64,000 bases of DNA from contig PXRP01000031.1 in assembly GCA_003021655.1 (NCBI GenBank), positions 1-64,000 of the forward strand. Reading direction: 5' to 3'. Of the stretch, positions 7,679-17,061 are shown piece by piece. A program made the translations under genes and the position numbers. Each line of letters starts with the position of its first letter. The stretch's first letter is position 1. The DNA is from Halobacteriales archaeon QS_4_69_31 (lineage in GTDB: Archaea; Halobacteriota; Halobacteria; Halobacteriales; Haloarculaceae). The notes under the pieces are model-generated. The model was not told the origin of the DNA. It saw only the letters and a list, made by a program, of their open reading frames with translations, and made no database searches.

Positions 7679-9553
7679 ATGACGACCACTCAGGGCAACC
7701 TCGCGAGTCTCTCGCGGTTTATCGTGCGCGCGCCGAGCTGGTACTCGAGTGTCACGTTCGCGCTGATCCTGGCGGCGGTCACCGGCGTCGCGGCGTTCGA
7801 CTCGCGGTTCGTCCTCGAGGACGCCTGGGAGGGGATCTTCTACGTCGGGTTGCCGACGGTCGCCGCGAGCGTCTTCACGCCGTACGTCGACCGGAAGTTC
7901 GGCGGCCAGCTCTCGCGCAACGCGTCGTCGTTGCTGGCGCTGACCTGCGAACTCATGACGATCGCCGCGCTGACCGGCGCGGCCATCGTCGCGGTGGCGA
8001 CGCCGCTGGGCCAGGCGTTCGTCGTCGACGCGTTGCTGACGGCACTGGCTGCCGTGTTCGCGCTGCGGCTGTTCGTCCTCCTGGCCGTCTCCCGCCAGCG
8101 GCTCCCGGTCGCGGCCGTCGCCGCGAGCATCCAGACCGTCGCCGCTGCAGTCCTGCTGTTCGTCTACAGCGGGACGATGCGCTACCTGGAGTTCGGGGGC
8201 GGCCCCATCACCCGCGCGTTCCTCTACCGGCCCGACGAGGCGCCGGCGCGGATCCGCGACCTCCAGTACGTCGACCCCGGGAAGTTCGCCATCCTGGCGC
8301 TGATATGCGTCCTCTACGCGGGCGCGGTCTGGCTGTTCCTGGCGGTCATCGACCAGCCCTGGAAGCGGAGTCTGGGCGTGAGCGTCCTCGATTTCGTCCG
8401 CGGGTTCGTCGGCCACATCGCCGAGGGGAGCCGCGAACTGGAGGCGTTCTTCGAGGATATCGGCGAGAGGGCGCTGGTCCCGGTGACGGTCCTCTCGGTC
8501 CGGCGGCCGGGCGGCGCCGAGAAGGCCCGCTTCGTCCTGCCGATGATCCATCCCGGCCCGATGGGTGACATCGGCGGCGGGAACCTCCCGCGGCGGATCG
8601 CCGAGAGCGCCGACGGCCTCGCGTTCCCGCCGCACGCCACCGCCGGCCACGACTTCAACCTCGTCACCGAGCGCGAGGTCGACACCGTCATCGACACCGC
8701 CGCCACCGCCTACCAGCGGATCCAGTATGACGACGCCGCGACGAAGTCGGTCCGGGTCGAGTACGGCGAGGCGACGCTGACCGGCCAGGCCGTCGGCGAC
8801 AGCGCGCTCGTGGTGAACACGTTCTCGCCGTCGCCCGCCGACGACGTCGAGTACGCGGTCGGGCTCTCGGCGGCCGCCGAGGCGCGTACCGCCGACATCG
8901 ACGACGTCCTGCTGGTCGACGCCCACAACTGCAACGACGGGCTGGACGGCGAGGACCTGGGCCACGTCGTCCCCGGCAGCAAGCGCTCGTTCGACATGAT
9001 CACCGGCGCCGGAACCGTCGGGGAACGGCTCGCGCGCGCCTCGCGGGGCGCGCTCCGGGTCGGCGTCGCCTGGACGGAGACCGAGTGGGAACCCGAGGAC
9101 GGTATCGGCCCTCTGGGCATCCGCGCCGCCGTCTTCCAGGTCGACGGCCAGCAGACCGCGTACGTCCTCGTCGACGGCAACAACATGGAACCGGGCGTCC
9201 GCGAGCGGGTCATCGACGCGGTCGACGGCGTCGACAGGGTCGAGGTGATGACGACCGACACCCACGTCGTCAACACCGTCGAGGCCGAGAACCAGGTCGG
9301 CGACGCCATCGACGTCGCGGACCTGATACCGGTCGTCCAGTCGGTCGTCGACGAGGCCGTCGACGACCTGGAGCGCGTGGAGGTCGGCATGGCCACCGAG
9401 ACGGCGGAGGTGACCGTCTTCGGCAACGACCGCACCGAGATGCTCGCCTCGACGGCCAACGCCGCTATCTCGATGGGGGCGCCCCTTGCCGCGGCCATCA
9501 TCCTCGCATCGCTCTCGGTCTCGGCGCTCATCTTCCTCCTCGTGAGCCTCTGA
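7679..9553 (+). CDS. DUF2070 family membrane protein
   Basis: 624 residues. The N-terminal ~230 residues hold about seven membrane segments; a large soluble domain follows (about 240-590) with conserved-looking blocks MIHPGPMGDIGGGNLP, HATAGHDFNLV and VDAHNCNDGLDGED, rich in His/Asp/Asn as in a metal- or phosphate-binding site; a last hydrophobic helix ends the protein (AAAIILASLSVSALIFLLV). This architecture matches the archaeal DUF2070 family, whose function is unknown. The ATG at 7679 precedes the first helix by about 20 residues. Confidence 0.88.
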   Translation: MTTTQGNLASLSRFIVRAPSWYSSVTFALILAAVTGVAAFDSRFVLEDAWEGIFYVGLPTVAASVFTPYVDRKFGGQLSRNASSLLALTCELMTIAALTGAAIVAVATPLGQAFVVDALLTALAAVFALRLFVLLAVSRQRLPVAAVAASIQTVAAAVLLFVYSGTMRYLEFGGGPITRAFLYRPDEAPARIRDLQYVDPGKFAILALICVLYAGAVWLFLAVIDQPWKRSLGVSVLDFVRGFVGHIAEGSRELEAFFEDIGERALVPVTVLSVRRPGGAEKARFVLPMIHPGPMGDIGGGNLPRRIAESADGLAFPPHATAGHDFNLVTEREVDTVIDTAATAYQRIQYDDAATKSVRVEYGEATLTGQAVGDSALVVNTFSPSPADDVEYAVGLSAAAEARTADIDDVLLVDAHNCNDGLDGEDLGHVVPGSKRSFDMITGAGTVGERLARASRGALRVGVAWTETEWEPEDGIGPLGIRAAVFQVDGQQTAYVLVDGNNMEPGVRERVIDAVDGVDRVEVMTTDTHVVNTVEAENQVGDAIDVADLIPVVQSVVDEAVDDLERVEVGMATETAEVTVFGNDRTEMLASTANAAISMGAPLAAAIILASLSVSALIFLLVSL

Positions 9554-9619
9554 AACGTGTGGGCCCGCGGGAAACACTTATCGGCGGTGACCGGAGCCAC
9601 CGACGTCGCAGCATACCGC

Positions 9620-9688
9620 GGAACCGACGCGGCGAACCTCGCCGCCCGCCCCGGGACCGACGCGGTGACCCTCGCCGCCGACCTGCCC
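9620..9688. repeat. 33-bp imperfect duplication downstream of the DUF2070 gene
   Basis: Two imperfect copies with a 33-bp offset (9620 and 9653), each containing ACCGACGCGG and CCTCGCCGCC. It is another example of short tandem duplication soon after a stop codon. The remaining 9554-9732 sequence shows no gene. Confidence 0.6.
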
Positions 9689-9732
9689 GCCGGGAACGGC
9701 GCGCGCCGGACCCTTACGGAGTCGTTCGCGGG

Positions 9733-9873
9733 ATGTCGACACGCCTGGCGAGAGGCGTCGTGGAACTCACCGACGACGGCGTCGTCTCCGGATGGAGGGG
9801 TGAGCGCCCGGCCGTCTGCGGGGCCTCGGCCACCGAAAGGTCGATTTCACTGCGCGTCGTGGCGCCGGTGTGA
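9733..9873 (+). CDS. Possible small ORF overlapping the next gene's start
   Basis: A 46-codon ORF (MSTRLARGVVELTDDGVVSG...) ends in a TGA that overlaps the GTG start of the following membrane-protein gene in a 4-bp GTGA junction, the arrangement expected for translational coupling. Third-position GC is high, but so is the whole window. No family is recognised. Confidence 0.35.
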   Translation: MSTRLARGVVELTDDGVVSGWRGERPAVCGASATERSISLRVVAPV

Positions 9874-10391
9874 CACGCAGTCTGACCGACGTGGGCCCCG
9901 CGGTGCTCGTCCCGGCCGCCTGGACGGTGACGCTGGGCGCTCACGTCACCGCGCTGGTCACGCGGCGGACGCTGTTTGTCGCGCTCTGTGTGATGGACGT
10001 CCTGCTCGTGGCCTTCTACCTCGCCGCGCGCGACGAGATGACCGGTCCGGTCCTCTCGCTATGGCTGCGGGTCCTGCTGGGCGGGCTCGTTGCGACCCTG
10101 CTTGGCACCGCCGACATGGCGCTGGACCCCGGGAGCGACCCGTTGCTCCCCGTGACGCTCGCGGCGTGGATGGTCCTGCCCGGCGTCGCCTACCTCCTGA
10201 CGGGACGGGCGGTCGCGACCCCGGCTTACCGCCGGGTCTACCTGGCGGGGGGCCTCCTTTCGCTGGCCGGCGCGGCCGCCTACGCGCTCGGGAGCGCCGG
10301 CGGCGCCGTCGCCGGGGTCGTCGCCGGACTGGTCGCGGTCGGCGTCGGCCAGACCGCCGGCATCGTCGCCGCGGCGGTCCAGAATACCTGA
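9870..10391 (+). CDS. Hypothetical integral membrane protein
   Basis: 173 residues, almost entirely hydrophobic, with five or six predicted membrane helices separated by short charged loops (for example FYLAARDEMTGPVLSLWLRV). No catalytic motif, signal peptidase site or cofactor box is visible, and I do not recognise the family. It starts with GTG, overlapping the stop of a short upstream ORF, and ends 37 bp before a tRNA on the opposite strand. Confidence 0.7.
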   Translation: MTRSLTDVGPAVLVPAAWTVTLGAHVTALVTRRTLFVALCVMDVLLVAFYLAARDEMTGPVLSLWLRVLLGGLVATLLGTADMALDPGSDPLLPVTLAAWMVLPGVAYLLTGRAVATPAYRRVYLAGGLLSLAGAAAYALGSAGGAVAGVVAGLVAVGVGQTAGIVAAAVQNT

Positions 10392-10427
10392 CTCGATAGA
10401 CGTCCTCGGCAGTCGGCCCTGGAGAAA

Positions 10428-10512
10428 CGCCGAGGGTGAGATTTGAACTCACGAGTCCTCTCGGACACCTGCTCTCGAGGCAGGCGCCTTGGCCAGGCTA
10501 GGCTACCTCGGC
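10428..10512 (-). tRNA. tRNA-Ser (anticodon CGA)
   Basis: The reverse complement folds as a class II tRNA: acceptor GCCGAGG pairs with CCTCGGC, the anticodon loop is CTCGAGA (10479 to 10473), giving anticodon CGA for UCG codons, a long variable arm TGTCCGAGAGGACTC is present, the T-loop is TTCAAAT, and the discriminator base is G, as expected for serine tRNAs. No intron; CCA is not encoded. I see no integrase or duplicated 3' end beside it. Confidence 0.95.
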
Positions 10513-10658
10513 TCACTTGTCCGTACCGGGAAGCCGACTTTATCGGTTACGGTTCGGGCGGACGACGGACGGCCGGAGCGACCACCCCATCCGTCCGTTC
10601 GACGCCGGCGGTGTCGTCTCTCCGGGGAGGGACCCGGCGGCGAGTCCGAACGACTAAA

Positions 10659-11630
10659 GTGTCGACGGAGAAACGAGTGGCTGTGGAGGTCCCCGAAGCC
10701 AGCGAGACCTGCGAGGGGGTGATCGACGAGATCGGTTCGGCGGTCATCGCCGACCGCGAGTTCCTGGAGACGGTGCTTCTGGGCTTTGTCGGTCGCGGGC
10801 ACGTCCTCATGGAGGACGTCCCCGGGACGGGCAAGACCCTGACCGCCCGGAGCGTCGCCGACGCCGTCGGTCTCGATTTCAGCCGCGTCCAGTTCACGCC
10901 CGACCTCTTGCCCGCCGACATCACCGGCACCCACGTCTTCAACGAGCGCGAGCGGGCCTTCGAGTTCAACGAGGGGCCGCTCTTTGCCAACGTCGTCCTG
11001 GCCGACGAGATCAACCGCGCCCCGCCCAAGACCCAGTCCGCCCTCCTCGAAGCGATGGAGGAGGGGCAGGTCACCGTCGACGGGTCGACCTACGACCTGC
11101 CCAGTCCCTTCTTCGTCATCGCGACCCAGAACCCCGTCGAGATGGAAGGGACCTTCGAGTTGCCCGAGGCCCAGGTCGACCGCTTCCTCGTGAAGACCTC
11201 CATCGGCTACCCCGACGAGGCCGGCGAGGAGAAACTCCTCCACCGGCGACTCGCGCGCGACGAGAAGAGCCCCTCGGCCAGCGCCGTCATCTCCGAGTCG
11301 GAGGTGGTCGACCTGCGGGCCGCCCCCGAGTCGGTCCGCGTCGAGGACGACGTCGTCACGTACATCTCCTCGATGGCGCGCGCGACCCGGCAGGACCGCC
11401 GCGTCGAGGTGGGCGTCTCCCCGCGTGGCACCCAGCGCCTGCTGGAGGCGAGTCGCGCCCGCGCCGCGATGGTCGGCCGCGAGTTCGTCACGCCCGACGA
11501 CGTCAAACGCGTCGCCCGGCCCGTCCTCGCCCACCGCGTCGTGCTCACACCCGACGCCCGCGTCGACGAAGTCCAGAAAGCCGCCGTCGTCGACGCCGTC
11601 CTCGAACAGGTATCGGTCCCGACCGTTTAG
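10659..11630 (+). CDS. MoxR-family AAA+ ATPase
   Basis: About 323 residues with GTG start 10659; the frame is open further upstream, but that would run through the tRNA. Walker A is EDVPGTGKT (52-60), Walker B is VVLADEINRAPPKTQSALLEAMEE, followed by sensor 1 (FVIATQNP) and the MoxR block GTFELPEAQVDRFL. MoxR ATPases act as chaperones or maturation factors, usually with a DUF58/VWA partner encoded next to them. Here no partner is adjacent; a DUF58 operon lies 13 kb away in the same window. Confidence 0.93.
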   Translation: MSTEKRVAVEVPEASETCEGVIDEIGSAVIADREFLETVLLGFVGRGHVLMEDVPGTGKTLTARSVADAVGLDFSRVQFTPDLLPADITGTHVFNERERAFEFNEGPLFANVVLADEINRAPPKTQSALLEAMEEGQVTVDGSTYDLPSPFFVIATQNPVEMEGTFELPEAQVDRFLVKTSIGYPDEAGEEKLLHRRLARDEKSPSASAVISESEVVDLRAAPESVRVEDDVVTYISSMARATRQDRRVEVGVSPRGTQRLLEASRARAAMVGREFVTPDDVKRVARPVLAHRVVLTPDARVDEVQKAAVVDAVLEQVSVPTV

Positions 11631-11712
11631 GCCGCCTGGTGCGGGCCACCCCCGTCGTCCCGACTGGTCGTGAGTGGGTGACGCGCCCGCCTCTCCCGTC
11701 CGGCCGGTACCG

Positions 11713-12387
11713 TCACTCGACGGTGACGTGGCCGACCTGTGGCGACCAGTGGGCGGATGACCCGCTGAGGACGACCCGGACGTGCTGGGTACCCTCCGGG
11801 AAGTCGCTGGCCGTGTAGACGGCGTTCGTCCAGAAGCCCCCGAAATCGCCCGAGTCGTCGCTCTCGTTGTAGACCTCTTCGGCGAGGTCGACGGCCCCCC
11901 AGCTCTCGCCGCCGTCGGTGGAGGCCTCAAGCGCGAACGCTCCCCCGTTACTGGCGTTCGTGTGACCTTCGAAGGAAACGGTCGAGACGGAGCGGACGCC
12001 GTAGACGATGGCGACGTCGTCGGTCACGGGGTCGACCTCGTCGGCCCAGCCGGCGCGGCCGAACCGCGCCGCGTCCTCGGTCCCGTTGTCCTGGTGCGGG
12101 AAGTACTGCGGGTTGGTCTCGTCGACGCCGAGACTGTCGGTGTCTGTCAGGTCGTCGACCAGTTCGAAGTTTTCGGCCGTGTCCTCGACGCTGGCTGGGA
12201 GCGCCGGCGTCGCGGTCGGCGACGGGGTGGCGGTCGGTGTGTCCGGGGGCGTGGCGGTCGGCGTCGACGCCTCGGTCGGCGTCTCCGTGGCCGTCGACCC
12301 GCCACCCGAGCCCGGGTCGCCGCTCGAACATCCCGCGGTCAGCGATGCGACACCGATACCACTCGCGAGGAACTCCCGTCGTCGCAT
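11713..12387 (-). CDS. Tat-exported lipoprotein, hypothetical
   Basis: 224 residues. The N terminus MRRREFLASGIGVASLTAGC has a twin-arginine signal (RRREF) ending in a lipobox (TAGC), so the protein should be exported folded and lipid-anchored. A Thr/Pro-rich linker (about 30-65, TPTATP repeats) tethers a globular domain containing GWADEVDPVTDDVAIVYGV, ALEASTDGGESW and HVRVVLSG, resembling a carbohydrate-binding/discoidin-like beta-sandwich. No catalytic motif is visible. It is monocistronic and convergent with the MoxR gene. Confidence 0.8.
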   Translation of the reverse strand: MRRREFLASGIGVASLTAGCSSGDPGSGGGSTATETPTEASTPTATPPDTPTATPSPTATPALPASVEDTAENFELVDDLTDTDSLGVDETNPQYFPHQDNGTEDAARFGRAGWADEVDPVTDDVAIVYGVRSVSTVSFEGHTNASNGGAFALEASTDGGESWGAVDLAEEVYNESDDSGDFGGFWTNAVYTASDFPEGTQHVRVVLSGSSAHWSPQVGHVTVE

Positions 12388-12566
12388 ACGTCGACCTCAG
12401 ACGGCTCCCTCATCAACGGTTCGCTCCGGAGCCGTCCGCCGGACGCGGCCCTCGCCACACAGGAAGCACCGACCGCCTCCGGGGTAGCGACGGCCACCGC
12501 TGTCCTTCCGGCCGCCACCCGGCGGCGCCCACTCCGGAGTCGTCGACCGTCACCGTGCGCCGACGG

Positions 12567-14246
12567 TCACTCCGTGGCCGCGTCGGTATCGTCGTCGGAC
12601 GGCGGGTCGCGGTCCGCGTTTCGGTCCGTCCCGCCGTCGTCCGCGAGTGCTCCGTGCCCGCCATCGTCCGCGAGTGCTCCGTGCCCGCCGCCGCCGGGCG
12701 TCTCGACGGTAACCGTGGTCCCGGGGTCGACCTCGCGCGTGACCTTCGCCGGCACGTCCGCGCCGTCGATCCGGTTGACGCCGGGCTGGCCGTCCTCGCC
12801 GCCGGCGATGCCGCGGGGCGCGTGGCGGCGGCGTTCGGTCAGTAACGAGACCGTCGCCGCCGTCTCGACGGTCACCGAGCGGACGAGTCCGTCGCCGCCC
12901 CGGTGACGGCCGGCGCCACCGCTCCCGCCGCGGAGCGCGTACCGCTCGACGCGCAGCGGGTACTCCGCCTCGACAGCCTCGACCGGCGTGTTCAGCGTGT
13001 TCGTCATCCCGACCTGGACGCCCGAGAGGCCGTCGGCCCCGGCGGTCGCGCCCGCGCCGCCGCCGACCGTCTCGTAGTAGGCGAACGCGGGCGACCCGAC
13101 GACGAGATTGTTCATCGTCCCCTGCCCGCCGGCGGGGACGCGCTCTGGCGCGGCCTCGGCCAGCGCCGCGAAGACGACGTCGGTGACCCGCTGGCTCGTC
13201 TCGACGTTCCCACCGACGACGGCCGCCGGCGGGTCCGGGTTCAACAGCGACCCCTCCGGCGCCGCGACCGTCACCGGCTCGTAACAGCCGTGGTTCGGCG
13301 GGATATCCGGGTCCGTAACACATCGTATGACATAGTATACGGCGCTTTTGGCCACGGAGAGCGGCGCGTTGACGTTGCCGGCGACCTGGTCGGCGGTGCC
13401 GGCGAAATCGACCGTGACCGCGGGCCCGTCGACCGTGACCGCCACCTCGACGGGGATGTCCTCGTCGGTGACGCCGTCGCCCTCCAGCACGTCGCTCGCG
13501 CGGTAGCTGCCGTCGGGGAGTGCCCGGAGCTTTGCCTCGACGCGCTCGCGGGAGTAGTCGATGACGGCGTCGAACGCGGCGAGGAGGCGGTCGCCGTGGT
13601 CGGCGAGCAACTCGCCGACGCGCTCGGCCCCGCGCTCGTTGGCGGCGACCTGCGCCCGGAGGTCCGCGCGGCGTTCGCCGGGGTTGCGGACGTTCGCCAG
13701 GAACAGTGACTCGACGTCCTCGCGGCGCCGTCCGCCCGCGACGAGCCTGACCGGCGGGACCCGGACGCCCTCCTGGTGGATCTCGCGGGCCCCCGCGGGC
13801 ATGCTCCCCGGCACCATCCCGCCGACGTCGGCGTGGTGGGCGCGCGAGACCGCGTAGCCGAGGATGTCGGCGTCGGTCGCCGGGTCGTCGCCGCCTTCGA
13901 GTCCGTCCCAGCCGGGCGCGACCGGCGAGACGAGCGTCACGTCAGGGAGGTGCGTACCGCCGGTGAAGGGGTCGTTGAGCGCGAACACGTCGCCCGGTCG
14001 CGGGTCGCGCTCGATGACCGCCGCGACGGCCTCCGGCATCGCGCCGAGGTGGACCGGGATGTGCTCGGCCTGTGCGACCATGCGCCCGTCCGCGTCGAAA
14101 ACCGCCGTCGAACAGTCCCGGCGCTCGGTGATGTTCGGGGAGTAGGCACCGCGGACGAGCGTCTGGCCCATCTCCTCTGCGACGCTCTCGAGCTGGTTGC
14201 GCATGATCTCCAGTTCCACCGCGTCGAGGTCGTGGCTCCGTGTCAT
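12567..14246 (-). CDS. hyuB: Hydantoinase/oxoprolinase subunit B (HyuB family)
   Basis: About 559 residues from ATG 14246 ([20 protein letters not shown]); the open frame upstream is low-complexity and not part of the family. Family blocks include [58 protein letters not shown]-like [11 protein letters not shown] and GGQGTMNN. HyuA/HyuB together open hydantoins or 5-oxoproline with ATP. The C-terminal tail (from about residue 515) is acidic and contains a tandem GGHGALADD duplication. It lies 3' of hyuA on the same strand but separated by 565 bp. Confidence 0.9.
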   Translation of the reverse strand: MTRSHDLDAVELEIMRNQLESVAEEMGQTLVRGAYSPNITERRDCSTAVFDADGRMVAQAEHIPVHLGAMPEAVAAVIERDPRPGDVFALNDPFTGGTHLPDVTLVSPVAPGWDGLEGGDDPATDADILGYAVSRAHHADVGGMVPGSMPAGAREIHQEGVRVPPVRLVAGGRRREDVESLFLANVRNPGERRADLRAQVAANERGAERVGELLADHGDRLLAAFDAVIDYSRERVEAKLRALPDGSYRASDVLEGDGVTDEDIPVEVAVTVDGPAVTVDFAGTADQVAGNVNAPLSVAKSAVYYVIRCVTDPDIPPNHGCYEPVTVAAPEGSLLNPDPPAAVVGGNVETSQRVTDVVFAALAEAAPERVPAGGQGTMNNLVVGSPAFAYYETVGGGAGATAGADGLSGVQVGMTNTLNTPVEAVEAEYPLRVERYALRGGSGGAGRHRGGDGLVRSVTVETAATVSLLTERRRHAPRGIAGGEDGQPGVNRIDGADVPAKVTREVDPGTTVTVETPGGGGHGALADDGGHGALADDGGTDRNADRDPPSDDDTDAATE

Positions 14247-14249
14247 GGT

Positions 14250-14350
14250 CGGGTCTCCGTCTCTGCTCGGGTCTCGATCTTTGCGCGGGTCCACCTCTCG
14301 GCTGGGATTCTGGTCTCGGCTCGCGTCCTGGTCTCGGCTCCGGAGTTGGT
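14250..14350. repeat. Degenerate ~18-bp repeats upstream of hyuB
   Basis: The stretch contains five or six imperfect copies of a GGTCTCGGCTC-like unit spaced about 18 bp apart. The wider hyuA-hyuB gap (14247-14811) has no gene: it holds these repeats and a palindromic CGCTTCGCTCGCTGCGCTCG segment near 14535, and nothing else I recognise. Confidence 0.55.
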
Positions 14351-14811
14351 CTGACTCCCGGTCACTCGTTGACGACGGGCCCTCCGTGCCGCGTGGCCCC
14401 CGTCGGTGTTCGACCCACCTCCGACGGTCCAACCGTAGGTGAGGAGGCGGACGCCTCTCTGCGCTCGCCCTGACCTGAGACCGCGGGCCACAGGACGAAA
14501 GCCCCCGCGGACTCGCCTCCCGCGGGTCGCTGCGCGCTTCGCTCGCTGCGCTCGCTCAGTGCTTGCGTCCCCGGGGTTCGGCGAGTCCGCGGCCCCTTTC
14601 AGTCCCACCCGGGACGGCCGTCGACGGCCACGAGCCTCCCCAGCCGACTCGCTCGCTCGCGGCGCTCGCTCGCTCGTCCCTCGCACGGCGCCGTCGCGCG
14701 CACGAGAGCGCGCTCCAGCGCGCGCCGCCGCCGTCCAGTGACCCGGGAGCAGGTGGATCCTGGAACCCGGGGGCAGGTCGATCCCGCGACCGGTCCGATT
14801 CGGCGTGGACG

Positions 14812-16944
14812 TCACGCGCTCTCACCGCCGGCGGTCAGCACCAGCGTTCCGTCGGTGGCGGCGCGGGCGGTCCAGGCCGGCGGCACGAGGACGGTGCTCT
14901 CGCCGCCCTCGAAGACCGCGGGACCGTCGACGGGGGTGTCGACGGGGACGTGCTCGCGCCGGTAGACCGGCGAGCGGTAGAAGCCGCTCTCGAAGAGCGT
15001 GTCGCGCTTCCCGACCAGGGGGTCGCCCTCGGGGTCGTAGGCGAGGGTGGGCGGTTCCCCCGGGATAGTCGCGGTGACCCGGCAGTTGACCAGGTCGACC
15101 GGTTCGTCGAGGCGGTAGCCGCGGGCGCGCTCGTGGACTGCGTGGAACCGCTCGCGAACCGTCGCCGGGTCAAAGGGGTCGGGGGCCTCGACGGGGAGTT
15201 CGAAGCTCTGGCCGGCGTACCGGCAGTCGGCCAGCCGGTCCAGCGTCGCCGCATCCGGGTCGGTGGTGTCGGCCCGGACCGACGCCGCCAGGTCGGCGTA
15301 GACCGCCTCGACGGCGTCCGGGTCGAGGTCCGCGAGCGACCGGCGGGAGGTGCGGACCGCGTCGTGTGTCTCGTCGGCGGCGAGCAGTCCCAGCGCCGAG
15401 AGGACGCCGTTGCCCGGCGGGACGAGGACGGTCCCGACCCCGAGGCGGTCGGCCAGCGTCGCGGCGTGCATCGGCCCCGCGCCGCCGAACGCGACGAGCG
15501 CGAACTCCCGTGGGTCGTGGCCCCGCTCGACGGTCACCTCGCGGATCGCACGCGTCATCGTCGCGTTGGCGACACGGAACACCCCCTGTGCGGCGTCGAG
15601 CGAGGTGTCCAGCCCCGCCTCGTCGGCCAGCGCCGACAGGACCGCCCCGGAGCGCCCGGGGTCGAGTTCCAGGTCCGCACCCAGCGTCGTGTCCGCGCCG
15701 AGATACCCCAGTTCTACGGCGGCGTCAGTCACCGTGGGCTCGTCGCCACCCCTGCCGTAACAGGCCGGCCCGGGGTCGGCGCCGGCCGAGCGGGGCCCCA
15801 CCCGGAGCGCGCCGCCGTCGTCGACCCAGGCGATAGAACCACCGCCCGCCCCGACCGTGTGCACGTCGACCATCGGGATCCGGACCGGGTGGCCACCGAC
15901 GTTCGCCTCCGTCGTCCGCTCGACGGCCCCGTCGCGCACCAGGCTCACGTCACTGGAGGTCCCCCCCATGTCGAAGGTGACCAGCCCCTCGAAGCCCGCG
16001 CTTTCGTCCCGCTCGCTCTCGGCGCCGCGTCCCGCGCTCTCGGCGTCGGCCCCATCGCCCTCGGCGTCGCGTCCCGCCCTCTCGGCGTCACCCGCGTCGC
16101 GTGCGACGGCCGTCGCGCGCTCCTCGAACAGCGAGGCGCCGACCACGCCCGCCGCCGGTCCCGACAGGACCGTCGTGATGGCGTTCTCCCGGACCGTCTC
16201 GGCGGCGGCGATCCCGCCGTTTGCCTGCATCACCCGCGGCGCGGGCAGTCCGCGCTCGGTCGCGCCGGCCTCCAGGCGCGCGAGGTAGTCGTCGACGACC
16301 GGCCGCACGACCGCGTCGGCGACGGTGGTGGCCGTCCGCTCGTACTCCCGGAACGCGGCGAGCACCTCGTGGCTCGCGGAGACCGGCACCGAGAGGGAGT
16401 CACGCAGCTCCGAGACGACCGCCCGCTCGTTGTCTGGGTGTGCGTACGCGTGTAGCAACGAGACCGCGACGCTGTCACAGTTTCCTTCGAGAGAATCGAC
16501 CAGGTCAGCGACCTCGTCGGGGTCGACGGGCGTTTCGACCCCGTCGGGCGTGGCCCGTTCGTCGAGTTCGTGGCGGCGTTCGGGGGGGACAAGCGGCGTC
16601 GGTTTCTCCGCCGAGAGGTCGTAGAGTGCCGGGCGGTCCTGGCGGCCGATCTCGACGACGTCGCCGAACCCCTCGGTGGTGACCAGCGCGGCGTCGCTGC
16701 CCGCGCCCTCCAGGAGCGCGTTGACCGAGACGGTCGTCCCGTGGCGGAACGCCGCGACCTCGGCCGGGTCGACCCCGGCGCGGTCGCAGGCCGCCTCGAC
16801 GCCCCGGAGGACGCCCTCGTGCTGGTCGTCGGTCGTCGGGACTTTCGCCGTCGTCAGGTCGCCCGCGACCACGAGCACGACGTCGGTGAACGTCCCGCCG
16901 ACGTCCACGCCGAGTCGCACCCGGTCGGGCGAGTCCTCCTCCAT
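14812..16944 (-). CDS. hyuA: Hydantoinase/oxoprolinase subunit A (HyuA family)
   Basis: 710 residues. The ATPase-type phosphate loop LGVDVGGTFTDVV (about 11-23) starts the hydantoinase A N-domain, followed by FRHGTTVSVNALLE, the central VTFDMGGTSSDVSL block and GAGGGSIAWVD; the C-terminal domain has VAFGGAGPMHA and VLVPPGNGVLSALG. The subunit binds ATP and, with HyuB, cleaves 5-oxo-L-proline or a hydantoin. An acidic, Ala/Glu/Gly-rich insertion (about residues 278-318, DAERAG-like repeats) interrupts the domain and is not family-typical. A TATA-like box about 26 nt before the ATG suggests a leaderless mRNA. Divergent from a gamma-glutamyltransferase gene. Confidence 0.92.
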   Translation of the reverse strand: MEEDSPDRVRLGVDVGGTFTDVVLVVAGDLTTAKVPTTDDQHEGVLRGVEAACDRAGVDPAEVAAFRHGTTVSVNALLEGAGSDAALVTTEGFGDVVEIGRQDRPALYDLSAEKPTPLVPPERRHELDERATPDGVETPVDPDEVADLVDSLEGNCDSVAVSLLHAYAHPDNERAVVSELRDSLSVPVSASHEVLAAFREYERTATTVADAVVRPVVDDYLARLEAGATERGLPAPRVMQANGGIAAAETVRENAITTVLSGPAAGVVGASLFEERATAVARDAGDAERAGRDAEGDGADAESAGRGAESERDESAGFEGLVTFDMGGTSSDVSLVRDGAVERTTEANVGGHPVRIPMVDVHTVGAGGGSIAWVDDGGALRVGPRSAGADPGPACYGRGGDEPTVTDAAVELGYLGADTTLGADLELDPGRSGAVLSALADEAGLDTSLDAAQGVFRVANATMTRAIREVTVERGHDPREFALVAFGGAGPMHAATLADRLGVGTVLVPPGNGVLSALGLLAADETHDAVRTSRRSLADLDPDAVEAVYADLAASVRADTTDPDAATLDRLADCRYAGQSFELPVEAPDPFDPATVRERFHAVHERARGYRLDEPVDLVNCRVTATIPGEPPTLAYDPEGDPLVGKRDTLFESGFYRSPVYRREHVPVDTPVDGPAVFEGGESTVLVPPAWTARAATDGTLVLTAGGESA

Positions 16945-16966
16945 ACCCGACCGTGAGGCGTCGGCG

Positions 16967-16975
16967 GGATAAGCG
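16967..16975 (-). promoter_or_regulatory. TATA-like box for hyuA
   Basis: CGCTTATCC on the minus strand lies about 26 nt upstream of the hyuA start inside the 117-bp divergent intergenic region shared with the gamma-glutamyltransferase gene. Confidence 0.5.
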
Positions 16976-17061
16976 TGGCCCGCCGCCCCCGACCGGTGGA
17001 CGCACGTCCACCCGGTGGTGGGGCCCGTGGTTTCATTCACGTCGAGTCCGGATCGGGCGGT

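Noticed and set aside
7559-9577. 672-residue minus-strand open frame
   Set aside because: Antisense shadow of the DUF2070 gene, an effect of high third-position GC; no family motif.
10428-10512. tRNA-Ser as integration site of the decayed integrase
   Set aside because: No duplicated tRNA 3' end was seen in the window and the integrase lies 8 kb away; the gatB 3' end duplication is a better candidate.
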